Source: Clostridia bacterium (GTDB lineage Bacteria; Bacillota_A; Clostridia; Christensenellales; Aristaeellaceae). Taken from it: 64,000 bases of DNA. The position numbers and the translations under genes are program-made. The stretch is taken from positions 1 through 64,000 of the forward strand of contig JAFWQM010000134.1 in assembly GCA_017509065.1 (NCBI GenBank). Direction: 5' to 3'. The notes under the pieces were generated by a model, which did no database searches, was not told the origin of the DNA, and worked only from the letters and a program-made list of their open reading frames with translations. Shown here in pieces: positions 52,045-59,855 of this stretch (the stretch's first letter is position 1; every line of letters starts with the position of its first letter).

Positions 52045-53120
52045 GCTGCCATCTCCTTTCCCGCTTTGAAAGATTTGCCGGCAATTCGGCTCCACAGCTT
52101 GCTGAACGCCTGTTTGACCACAGGCGAACCCACGGCTACGATCATGATGATCACGATCGCCTTGTAAGCCTTAATGTTGGTGGAGGGCACCTTCATGGCG
52201 TACAGGGTGATGGTGAGCGCCTGAATGGCGTAAGCGCCCAGGACGGAACCGAGCATGCGGAACTTACCGCCGCCCAGGGAGTTGCCGCCGATGGCGACCG
52301 CCAGAATGGCGTCCATCTCAATGTCCAGCAGCAGGGTTTCATGGTTGATCAGGCTCAGGCGGCTCACGCCGATCACGCCGGACACGGCGCAGCAGACGCC
52401 CAGGATGACGAACGCCAGTAGCTTCATGCCCACGGCGTTGATGCCGTTCAGCCGGGCAGCGCCCTGGTTGATGCCCACGGTCTGGGTATAGAGGCTCAGG
52501 TTGGTGAAGCGGAAAACGAGCGCGAACAGGATGCCCATAAAGATGACAATCAGGATGGGCGTTGGCACCGGCACGCCGGGAATAAAGCTGCCGATGGCGG
52601 AGATGATGGGGCTTTCCACCGTGGGGGTCGCGCCGCCGTTGATCCAATAGGCGATGGAGCGGCCGCAGGTGTAAAGGATCAGCGTCGCGATCATCGGCTG
52701 GATGTGGAACACGGACACGAGCGTGCCGTTAAACGCGCCGAAGCACATCGCTACAGCCACGCAGGCGAGGAAGCCCAGGATCACGGTCAGCGGCGTGATG
52801 CCCGCGCCAGCGCGAAGCACCTTCACGAACATGCTGCCCGCGATGGCTGCCAGCGCACCGACGGAAATATCCTGTCCGCCGGAAGCGGCGGTGACCAGCG
52901 TCATGCCCATGGCCAGGATCACCAGCTCGGACGCGCCGTTCAGGATGGCGATCAGGTTGCCGCGCAGCACGGGGTCGCCGTTATTGTTGGCCGCCAGCTC
53001 CACCGAAAAGAAGCTGGGGTCGCGGATCAGGTTGAACACCGCCAGCACCAGGAGGGCAAGCAGCGGCATCAGCAGCTGGGAGAAACCGCTCCCCGCTTTT
53101 CTTCTGTTTTTGTTTGCCAT
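52041..53120 (-). CDS. ytfT: sugar ABC transporter permease, YtfT-like
   Basis: A 359-residue permease, partner of YjfF. LVILAMGMTLVTAASGGQDI followed by SVGALAAIAGSMF matches the YtfT group, and TVGINQGAARLNGINAVGMK is the cytoplasmic coupling loop. About nine membrane segments are present. It begins 1 base after the ATPase stop and overlaps yjfF by four bases, so all are one transcript. Confidence 0.88.
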   Translation of the reverse strand: MANKNRRKAGSGFSQLLMPLLALLVLAVFNLIRDPSFFSVELAANNNGDPVLRGNLIAILNGASELVILAMGMTLVTAASGGQDISVGALAAIAGSMFVKVLRAGAGITPLTVILGFLACVAVAMCFGAFNGTLVSVFHIQPMIATLILYTCGRSIAYWINGGATPTVESPIISAIGSFIPGVPVPTPILIVIFMGILFALVFRFTNLSLYTQTVGINQGAARLNGINAVGMKLLAFVILGVCCAVSGVIGVSRLSLINHETLLLDIEMDAILAVAIGGNSLGGGKFRMLGSVLGAYAIQALTITLYAMKVPSTNIKAYKAIVIIMIVAVGSPVVKQAFSKLWSRIAGKSFKAGKEMAA

Positions 53121-53121
53121 A

Positions 53122-54627
53122 TCAATTGCCTCCTCCCGCGATGGTATACATGACGTGATCCTGCGTCAGTTCGTCCCCCGTCAGTTCGCCAACGATGTTC
53201 CTGTCGCGCATCACGATCAGGCGGGAGCAGGTGCGCAGCATTTCTTCGATTTCCGAGGAAATGAAGGTCACGCTCATGCCCTCCTCCGCCAGCTTCAGCA
53301 CCAGGCGCTGAATCTCCGTCTTGGTACCCACGTCGATGCCGCGGGTCGGCTCATCCAGGATCAGATACTGCGGATGGGTGAGCAGCCAGCGGGCAAGGAT
53401 CACCTTCTGCTGGTTGCCGCCGGACAGGGATTTGATGGGCGTATCGGAAGAGGCTGTTTTGATTTCCAGCGCCTTGATATACTCATCCGCGAACGCTTCC
53501 GCCTCCGCCCTGGAGAAGGGATGGAAGAAGCCCTTCATCACCTGAAGGGCCAGGATGATGTTATCACGCACCGACAGGTCGGCGATGATGCCGTCCCGCT
53601 TCCGGTCCTCTGGCAGATACCCGATGCCGTTTTTCATCGCGTCAAAGGGCTTGGAGATTTTTACCGGCTTGCCATCGACCTGAACCTCGCCGCCGGTGAC
53701 GCGGTCGGCCCCGAAAATCGCGCGCACGCTCTCGCTGCGGCCGGAACCGAGCAGGCCGGTAAAACCGTTGACCTCGCCTTTGGAAATATGAAAATCGAAA
53801 GGCCGGCTGGCAGTGCTGGAAAGATGGTGCGCATGATAAAGCGTTTCTTTTTTATCGTCCTGGCTGGCGCGGCTCTTCTTGATCACGTTCAGCCCTTCCA
53901 GCTCTTTGCCCATCATCTTGGCAACCAGCTCCACCTGGGGCAGCTTTTCCACTTCGTATTCGCCCACCAGCTCGCCGTTGCGCAGCACGGTGATGCGGTC
54001 GCTGACCTCGTAAACCTGCTCCAGGAAGTGGGTGACGAAAATGATGCCGACGCCCCGGGCTTTCAGATCCCGCATGAGGCGGAACAGCATGGCCACTTCC
54101 TTGTCATCCAGGGAAGAGGTGGGCTCGTCCAGAATCAGCACCTTGCAGTCGATGTCCACCGCGCGGGCGATGGCGACCATCTGCTGTACGGCCAGAGAAC
54201 AGCTGCCCAGCTGCTGTTTGGGCCGGGCGGGAATGCCCAGGCTGTCCAGCAGCTTACCGGCTTTTTCCTCCATTTCCTTCCATTTTACGGTAACGCCCTT
54301 GCCTCTGCCGATGTACATGTTTTCCGCTACCGTCAGGTTGGGGCACAGGGTAATTTCCTGATACACCGTGCTGATGCCGTAGCTTTGCGCTTCCTGGGGC
54401 GAACGGATGTGGATGGCGTCCTTCACGCCGTCGATATAGATTTCACCGCCGTCCTTGGGATAAACGCCGGTCAGCACTTTGATCAGCGTGGATTTTCCCG
54501 CGCCGTTTTCGCCCATCAGCGCATGGATCTCTCCCTTTCGCAGGGTAAAATCCACATTCTGCAGCGCGCGCACGCCAGGAAAGACCTTATCAATTTTCCG
54601 CATGGATAAAACGATTCCGCTCTCCAT
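53122..54627 (-). CDS. ytfR: sugar ABC transporter ATP-binding protein, YtfR-like
   Basis: A 501-residue protein with two ATPase halves. The first has Walker A GENGAGKST (residues ~39-47), signature LAVQQMVAIARA and Walker B VLILDEPTSSLD. The second has a degenerate Walker A (GLLGSGRSES), signature SLSGGNQQKVILARW and LILDEPTRGIDVG. This tandem form is standard for RbsA/MglA/YtfR importers. It is separated from ytfQ by a long hairpin. Confidence 0.92.
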   Translation of the reverse strand: MESGIVLSMRKIDKVFPGVRALQNVDFTLRKGEIHALMGENGAGKSTLIKVLTGVYPKDGGEIYIDGVKDAIHIRSPQEAQSYGISTVYQEITLCPNLTVAENMYIGRGKGVTVKWKEMEEKAGKLLDSLGIPARPKQQLGSCSLAVQQMVAIARAVDIDCKVLILDEPTSSLDDKEVAMLFRLMRDLKARGVGIIFVTHFLEQVYEVSDRITVLRNGELVGEYEVEKLPQVELVAKMMGKELEGLNVIKKSRASQDDKKETLYHAHHLSSTASRPFDFHISKGEVNGFTGLLGSGRSESVRAIFGADRVTGGEVQVDGKPVKISKPFDAMKNGIGYLPEDRKRDGIIADLSVRDNIILALQVMKGFFHPFSRAEAEAFADEYIKALEIKTASSDTPIKSLSGGNQQKVILARWLLTHPQYLILDEPTRGIDVGTKTEIQRLVLKLAEEGMSVTFISSEIEEMLRTCSRLIVMRDRNIVGELTGDELTQDHVMYTIAGGGN

Positions 54628-54696
54628 CCGTTCATCCTCCTTGTCAGGAAGGCTTCCTGTAATTCTTTATGGCAAAATAACGCATTCATGAGAAAA

Positions 54697-54741
54697 GCGC
54701 GGTGTGGACCGCGGAATGTTTCCACTCCTTCCACACCGCGC
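54697..54741 (-). terminator. ytfQ-ytfR intercistronic hairpin (attenuating terminator)
   Basis: GCGCGGTGTGGA pairs perfectly with TCCACACCGCGC over 12 bp; on the minus strand TTTTCTC follows. It lies 27 bases after the ytfQ stop, where partial termination would keep the binding protein more abundant than the ATPase and permeases. Confidence 0.8.
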
Positions 54742-54767
54742 AAAAGGTGATTCTTTACCGATTCGGA

Positions 54768-55727
54768 TTATTCGCCCAGACCATAGGTGGCAATGTCTTC
54801 TTCGGTGATGGTGCGGGCGTCAAAGCCCTTTTCCACGGAGATGATCTGCTTGAGTTCGTTCAGGCCTTCGATGGCGCCGCCGGCTTCGAGGGTCTTGATC
54901 ATCTGGTCAATGACAGCGGCCTGGAAGGGGCTGCACTGTCCATCGTAGTTCCAGTTGCCGGCCAGCAGTTCGCGCAGGGCCCACTTGTTGCAGTCGAAGC
55001 CCATCACAACGACCTTGCCTTCAACACCATGGGTGATGCCGGCTTCGTCCAGAGCCGCGACAGCGCCGCGGGCCATGCCGTCGTTCTCAGCGTAGATCAC
55101 GTTGAAGTCTTCGCCGGAGTTGATGACGGATTCCACGATCTTCTTGGCTTCAGCTTCGTCCCAGGTAGCGGTCTGCTGCACGATTTTCTTCATCGCGCCA
55201 GCGGCAAACTGAGCGTCCAAAGCGCCGGTGCGGCCCAGCTGGGCGTCGCTGCCCATAGCGCCCTGGATGTGGATCACGTTATATTCAGGCAGAGCCAGGC
55301 TCAGCAGCCATTCCACAGCGGTGTCGCCTTCGGCGGCCATGTTGGAAACCACGGCGGCTTCAAACAGGTCCTTGTCGCAGTCGATCATACGGTCGAACAG
55401 GAACACGCGGATGCCGGCTTCCTTGGCGGCCTTGAGCACTTCGTCCCAGCCGGTGGTCTCAGCGGCGGAGATCAGCAGGTAGTCCACGCCGTCGGTGATG
55501 AAGCCCTGAGCGGCAGCCAGCTGTTCGTCGTTCTTGATGGAATAGTAGGTCTTGGCTTCGTAGCCGTTCTCAGCGGTGAATACGGTTTCGAAGTCCTTTA
55601 CATTGGCTTCGCGGTAGCCGGATTCAGAGGGGGGATTGTTTACGATGCCAACCTTGATTTCCGCCAAAGCGGACACAGCGCTGCATACCATCAGCACAGC
55701 CAGAACGAGGGCCAACAGTTTCTTCAT
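54768..55727 (-). CDS. ytfQ: sugar ABC substrate-binding protein, YtfQ-like
   Basis: A 319-residue periplasmic-binding (type I) protein. The signal peptide MKKLLALVLAVLMVCSAVSA is cut near Ala22; there is no clear lipobox. VGIVNNPPSESGYREANVKD, DGVDYLLISAAETTGW and VFLFDRMIDCDKDLFEAAVV line the sugar site as in YtfQ, and FNVIYAENDGMARGAVAALD is the hinge-side motif. It is the first gene of the ytfQRT-yjfF operon. A Gram-positive binding protein without a lipid anchor is slightly unusual; it may be held by the permeases or released. Confidence 0.9.
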   Translation of the reverse strand: MKKLLALVLAVLMVCSAVSALAEIKVGIVNNPPSESGYREANVKDFETVFTAENGYEAKTYYSIKNDEQLAAAQGFITDGVDYLLISAAETTGWDEVLKAAKEAGIRVFLFDRMIDCDKDLFEAAVVSNMAAEGDTAVEWLLSLALPEYNVIHIQGAMGSDAQLGRTGALDAQFAAGAMKKIVQQTATWDEAEAKKIVESVINSGEDFNVIYAENDGMARGAVAALDEAGITHGVEGKVVVMGFDCNKWALRELLAGNWNYDGQCSPFQAAVIDQMIKTLEAGGAIEGLNELKQIISVEKGFDARTITEEDIATYGLGE

Positions 55728-55781
55728 GATCAGGTTCCTTCCTTTCGTTTTATGCGGCGAAAAACGCCTTTTCTGTACCCA

Positions 55782-55810
55782 ATTTTAGCATATTCCTCTC
55801 AAACAGTAAA
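55782..55810 (-). promoter_or_regulatory. promoter of the ytf operon
   Basis: The minus strand has TTTACT (55810-55805), a 17-base spacer and TAAAAT (55787-55782) preceded by TGC, an extended -10. It is 55 bases before ytfQ. No regulator gene is adjacent. Confidence 0.6.
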
Positions 55811-55939
55811 GAGTGATTTGTGCCTTTTTTGAATAATGTTTGGTTCTTTTTTTGCATTTTTATACTGTCACTGCATCCCGATTTTGGCGGAGACAAAGGC
55901 GCGGATTGAGCGGTCTTTCAGGCCGCTGATCGGCATAAT

Positions 55940-55971
55940 AAAAGGGAGCCGTTCATCCTGCGCTCCCTTTT
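55940..55971 (-). terminator. terminator of tRNA-Leu
   Basis: AAAAGGGAGC and GCTCCCTTTT form a stem on the minus strand ending in TTTTATT, 4 bases after the tRNA-Leu 3' end. Confidence 0.82.
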
Positions 55972-55974
55972 CAG

Positions 55975-56059
55975 TGCCGGCGGTGGGACTCGAACCCACA
56001 CGAGTGATTAGCTCAACGGATTTTGAGTCCGTCACGTCTGCCAATTCCATCACGCCGGC
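55975..56059 (-). tRNA. tRNA-Leu (CAA)
   Basis: An 85-base tRNA with a long variable arm. Acceptor GCCGGCG pairs with CGCCGGC, discriminator A. The anticodon stem-loop ACGGA-CTCAAAA-TCCGT gives CAA (Leu, TTG codons), followed by the variable arm TTGAGCTAATCACTCG. CCA is not encoded. Confidence 0.95.
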
Positions 56060-56086
56060 ATGCCAATTCTTCCGAATTGCCTGCTC

Positions 56087-56115
56087 ATTATACCTGTTTT
56101 CCCGTGTTCTGTCAA
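56087..56115 (-). promoter_or_regulatory. consensus promoter of tRNA-Leu
   Basis: The minus strand has TTGACA (56115-56110), a 17-base spacer and TATAAT (56092-56087): a full consensus sigma-A promoter 28 bases before the tRNA. Confidence 0.93.
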
Positions 56116-56200
56116 GCAAAAAAACGGATGCTTTGCCGTCGTTGCAGCGTACAGCCGCCCTGCGGAACCATTGGATGAATGCGCAAAAAAAAAAAACGGT

Positions 56201-56236
56201 AAAAAGTCGGGGCTGCCCCGATTTGGAGGCAGCCCC
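56201..56236 (-). terminator. terminator of the M16 peptidase gene
   Basis: GGGGCTGCC and GGCAGCCCC form a 9-bp stem; on the minus strand GACTTTTTACC follows. It lies 23 bases after the peptidase stop codon. Confidence 0.87.
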
Positions 56237-56258
56237 ATTGATCCTTAAGGCTTCTTAA

Positions 56259-59200
56259 TTACTGCAGCGTATCCAGGAACGCTTCCAGCATCTGGGCCAT
56301 CTGGCCGCGGGTGAGGGTCTGTTCTTCCATTCCCGCTTCCACTTCAGGGGCCCACGGCGCGCCGAGTGCGGCAGTGACGGCGCCGAAGAGCGCAGCGTTA
56401 TCCGCCTGGGTCAGCTCGGTGCCGGCTTCCACGCCATCCGGCACAAGACCGTACTGGGAAAGCGTAGCCATGGCTTCATCCACGGCGTTCGGCGTGCCGC
56501 CGATCAGCACATAGATCGCCCCGTAGAAGTCGCCTGCTGTGGCGGGATCGTCCGTGCCGAAGGCGTCGTCCGCTTTGGGGGCCATCAGGCCGTTTTCAAA
56601 GGCGAAGCGCACGGCCTCGTAGTATTCGCTGCCCTCGGCCGCATCGGTGAATTCCACGGCGGAAGTATCCTGGGCATTGAAGGGGTTCATGATCGCGTCG
56701 TACAGGTCGGCGTTCGCGTTGATGGCGGCAGCGCTGCCCGCGGTGGAGTGCACGCCGTATTCCCAGGCTTTCCGGTAAAGCTCCGCGGCGGCTTTCACGG
56801 TATCGGGCGTGACAGCCTTGAGCTGGCGCATGTAATCCAGGTTCCGATCCAGCTTCCCCTCGTTCACCGTGTCTTCAATGGCAGAGATTGCGCCTTTCAG
56901 TTCCCCGGCGGGCTTGGCCAGTTCGGAATAAGCGCTCATGATGTAGCCGTCCAGAGTATCCTGATCCACGTCCATTTCAGCAATGATGTCCGCCAGGGAG
57001 GCGTATACATCAAAGGTTTCCTTCACGTTGGGGTCGCGGTAAGAAAGCAGGTACATGGCGCCGTTTTTCTCGATCATTTCGTTTACCGGCGTATATACGC
57101 CCATCTGGTCGCGCAGGAGGGGCATAAGCACCTGGTCAGTCACCAGCTGCGTGATGGCGGCGAGACCCGCGTCGTAATCGGTCAGGCCCATATCATCGGC
57201 CGTGGCGATCACATGGTTGTACTGGATGTTGCCATCGACAATCAGGGCTTCCCGCTGAGCGCCGACAGGCAGGTCATATTCTACGGGCTCCCGCTCCACA
57301 TGATCCAAATTCGCCATGAAGGCGTCAGCCAGGGGACGGTTCAGTTCGATGCTCTGCTCGTTGCCCGCGAACGCCGCGACGGCGCCTGCATTGTTGTGGA
57401 AGAAGGACTGAAGGGCTTCAAAGCGCTTCGTCACTTCTTCGGGGTTCTCGTTCAGCATCATTTCCAGGTCATCCAGGAAGGCGTAGTAATCCAGGTAGTT
57501 CATGTAGCTATAATAGCGGTAGAAGGGAGAGCTGTCCGCCATGCCGCGGTAAATCATGACATTATAAGGACTGCCGTTGATAGAAGCGCGCACGGAGGTC
57601 TTCTGCGCATCTACCTGCTCGATCAGCTTCTGGGTGTCATCGAAGCGGGTGTGGAAGAGCAGTTCTTCCATCAGGTCGTAGCCCGCCGCGAGATCGTCAT
57701 CCAGGGCATACCATTCGGCTATCACATAAGGATGGATGCTGTCCCCCCTATCGCCGACGTCAACGCCGATCGTTTTTTGGCTCAGATAGCGGGTGATGAG
57801 CACGTCCAGTTCTTCCTTGGTGTACCGATCGGTATCCAGCTGGCCCAGCATGCGGGTGTAAAGCCGCATCCAGTGAATGTCCTCCTGGGGCAGGGCGGCG
57901 GCATCCAGCAGGAGATAGGGGTGGCCGATGCCGTCAACACCGGCGGGGACTTCAATATGGCGGATGCCGTTATCGTCGGTAAAGTCACTGACGGTGTATT
58001 CCCTGATTTCCTCGGGCAGGCTCTCCACGGTGACGGCCTTGAGCTGCGCCATCAGCTCGGAGGTGTCCTCGTCCTTGGGCGCGGCGTTGGTTTCCTCAAT
58101 GATCGCCTTGAGCTCATCCTCGGTCATGGAAGCCTTGATGCCCGCCAGCTTTTCTTTCAGCGCGGCGTCCGCCTTTTCCTTCTCGCCGGGGGCGGGATAG
58201 GTGGTGGTGAGGGTGTAGAGGGAGGCGTCAGCCAGCCACTTTCCGGCGGCGTCCTTCAGCAGTCCCTGCTGGTTTTCCTCGCCGATTCTGGACAGCGCAT
58301 CGACCTGGTTCACGTATTTGAAGGGATCGCCGCTGACGGCGTAGTAGTATGCCATGCTGTTGACCACGCCCTCGGCGGGGGTGCCGTTTTCGGGGGCCAG
58401 CTTGGTGGAAATGCTCAGGCTTGCCATGGCGGCGTCCACCATATCCTGGGCAAAGCCATTCTGGGCCACGTCCTTGAGCGCTTCATCCACGATGGCCTTG
58501 AACTGCTCGGCGTCGTTCTCGTTCATGCCGATCGCTTCAAAAATGATCGCGTCGTCCGGCCCAGCCAACTCGCGGCCGCAGGACAGTGTTCCGGCGGGGA
58601 AGGCTTTCTTGAAGCTCTGGCTCAGCACGGAGCCGCTTTCGTTCAGCAGGGAGCAGGTGTGGTCGATCAGGTTTTCCTGCTCCACGTCGCCCTTCATGCC
58701 GGGGCAGAGGATATAATAGATGATGACGCTCTGATTGGTCACGTCGGTGCCCTCCGCCATGGGGAAGGCGAACGTGCCCACCGCGGGCTCGGTGATGGCG
58801 GCATAGCCCTTGTCCTCAAAGGTGAACTCCTTTTTTTCGTATTCGGAGAATGCGCCGTCCAGCAGCGCCAGGAACGCGGCGTAATCCTCGATCTGGCCGT
58901 AGAGGATGGCGAAGCAGTTGGAGGGATGATAGTACAGGTCGTGGAACGCCTTCACGCTCTCCCAGGTCATCTCCGGAATCACTTCGGGGGTGCCGCCCTG
59001 GTTGAAGGTAAGGGCGGAGCCGGGGAAGGTGAGTCCATTGGCGTTGAGCAGTGCGGCGCGATCAAGCGTCATCGCGCCCTGCATCTCGGAATAGACGACG
59101 CCTTCATAGGTCAGCTCGCTGTCCATATCGGGCAGGTCGTAATGCCAGGCTTGGGTTTTGAATATGCCTTCATCGTGCATGATGAGGGGATGGAAGCAGG

Positions 59201-59675
59201 AGTCCACATAGTAGTCCGCCAGCTTCAGCAGCTGCGCTTCCGACAGGGAAGCCATCGGATAGTTGGTGCAGGCGTCCTGGGTGTTGGCGTTCAGGTAGGT
59301 GTTGTAGGTCTGATACGCCAGGTTGAAGAACAGCGACGTGGACGGATACTTATCCGAACCGAACAGCGTCGCGTGCTCGAACACGTGCGGCAGGCCGGTA
59401 TCGTCCAGCGGACGAGTGGGGAAGGAAATCTGGAAGGTGCGGTTGGTGTCCTCGTTCGCCATCCAGAGCATCTTGCCGCCGGTTTTCTGATGCTCAAACA
59501 GCACCAGATCCGCGCCGACCAGCGGGAATTCACGGATTTCCTTTACTTCAAAGCCGTTTACCACGTCCCCGACCTGGGGCAGGGCGCCGGCTTCCGCGGG
59601 GAGCGCTTCCGCCAGACCGGACGCGCAGGAGAGCGCCAGGATCAGCGTCAGCAGGAGAGAAAGAAATTTCTTCAT
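56259..59675 (-). CDS. secreted M16C-type zinc metallopeptidase (PreP/insulinase-like)
   Basis: A 1138-residue secreted protein. The signal peptide MKKFLSLLLTLILALSCASG is cut near residue 22. The inverted zinc motif HVFEH gives His97, Glu100 and His101; the third ligand Glu lies in YEGVVYSEMQGA. The four-domain M16C layout (presequence-protease type, with the central M16C_assoc region) extends to ~1000. The last ~120 residues (DPATAGDFYGAIYVLIGGTP, LTRGQMAQMLEAFLDTLQ) resemble an SLH-like wall-binding module, an inference. So it is probably a surface protease that degrades peptides outside the cell. It has its own promoter and terminator. Confidence 0.88.
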   Translation of the reverse strand: MKKFLSLLLTLILALSCASGLAEALPAEAGALPQVGDVVNGFEVKEIREFPLVGADLVLFEHQKTGGKMLWMANEDTNRTFQISFPTRPLDDTGLPHVFEHATLFGSDKYPSTSLFFNLAYQTYNTYLNANTQDACTNYPMASLSEAQLLKLADYYVDSCFHPLIMHDEGIFKTQAWHYDLPDMDSELTYEGVVYSEMQGAMTLDRAALLNANGLTFPGSALTFNQGGTPEVIPEMTWESVKAFHDLYYHPSNCFAILYGQIEDYAAFLALLDGAFSEYEKKEFTFEDKGYAAITEPAVGTFAFPMAEGTDVTNQSVIIYYILCPGMKGDVEQENLIDHTCSLLNESGSVLSQSFKKAFPAGTLSCGRELAGPDDAIIFEAIGMNENDAEQFKAIVDEALKDVAQNGFAQDMVDAAMASLSISTKLAPENGTPAEGVVNSMAYYYAVSGDPFKYVNQVDALSRIGEENQQGLLKDAAGKWLADASLYTLTTTYPAPGEKEKADAALKEKLAGIKASMTEDELKAIIEETNAAPKDEDTSELMAQLKAVTVESLPEEIREYTVSDFTDDNGIRHIEVPAGVDGIGHPYLLLDAAALPQEDIHWMRLYTRMLGQLDTDRYTKEELDVLITRYLSQKTIGVDVGDRGDSIHPYVIAEWYALDDDLAAGYDLMEELLFHTRFDDTQKLIEQVDAQKTSVRASINGSPYNVMIYRGMADSSPFYRYYSYMNYLDYYAFLDDLEMMLNENPEEVTKRFEALQSFFHNNAGAVAAFAGNEQSIELNRPLADAFMANLDHVEREPVEYDLPVGAQREALIVDGNIQYNHVIATADDMGLTDYDAGLAAITQLVTDQVLMPLLRDQMGVYTPVNEMIEKNGAMYLLSYRDPNVKETFDVYASLADIIAEMDVDQDTLDGYIMSAYSELAKPAGELKGAISAIEDTVNEGKLDRNLDYMRQLKAVTPDTVKAAAELYRKAWEYGVHSTAGSAAAINANADLYDAIMNPFNAQDTSAVEFTDAAEGSEYYEAVRFAFENGLMAPKADDAFGTDDPATAGDFYGAIYVLIGGTPNAVDEAMATLSQYGLVPDGVEAGTELTQADNAALFGAVTAALGAPWAPEVEAGMEEQTLTRGQMAQMLEAFLDTLQ

Positions 59676-59714
59676 GAGTTACCTCCTTTGGAAAATGAAA
59701 TTGATTGCCAGCAA

Positions 59715-59743
59715 ATTATAACACATCATGCCGCAAAAGTCAC
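59715..59743 (-). promoter_or_regulatory. promoter of the M16 peptidase gene
   Basis: The minus strand has GTGACT (59743-59738), a 17-base spacer and TATAAT (59720-59715), 40 bases before the start codon, which follows AAAGGAGG. Confidence 0.75.
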
Positions 59744-59789
59744 CCGTTTTTTCATGCGAAAATGATCAGCTGATGCGCTAAGGGCATTT

Positions 59790-59816
59790 TCAGGGAATAG
59801 GGATAAGGGATTAGAG
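59790..59816. repeat. GGGATTAGGG-type repeat, single arm
   Basis: TTCAGGGAATAGGGATAAGG then GATTAGAG is one arm of the same family as at 13303 and 32880, in the gap between the SNF2 and M16 genes. No opposite arm was found within about 100 bases. Confidence 0.6.
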
Positions 59817-59855
59817 AAAGGACACCTCCGAATGTCATTATCTGCACGGATTCGA

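Noticed and set aside
56748..59765. A 1005-codon open frame antisense to the M16 peptidase
   Set aside because: Composition is His/Val/Gly-rich with no recognisable domain, while the other strand has a signal peptide, HxxEH motif, promoter and terminator. It is a shadow.
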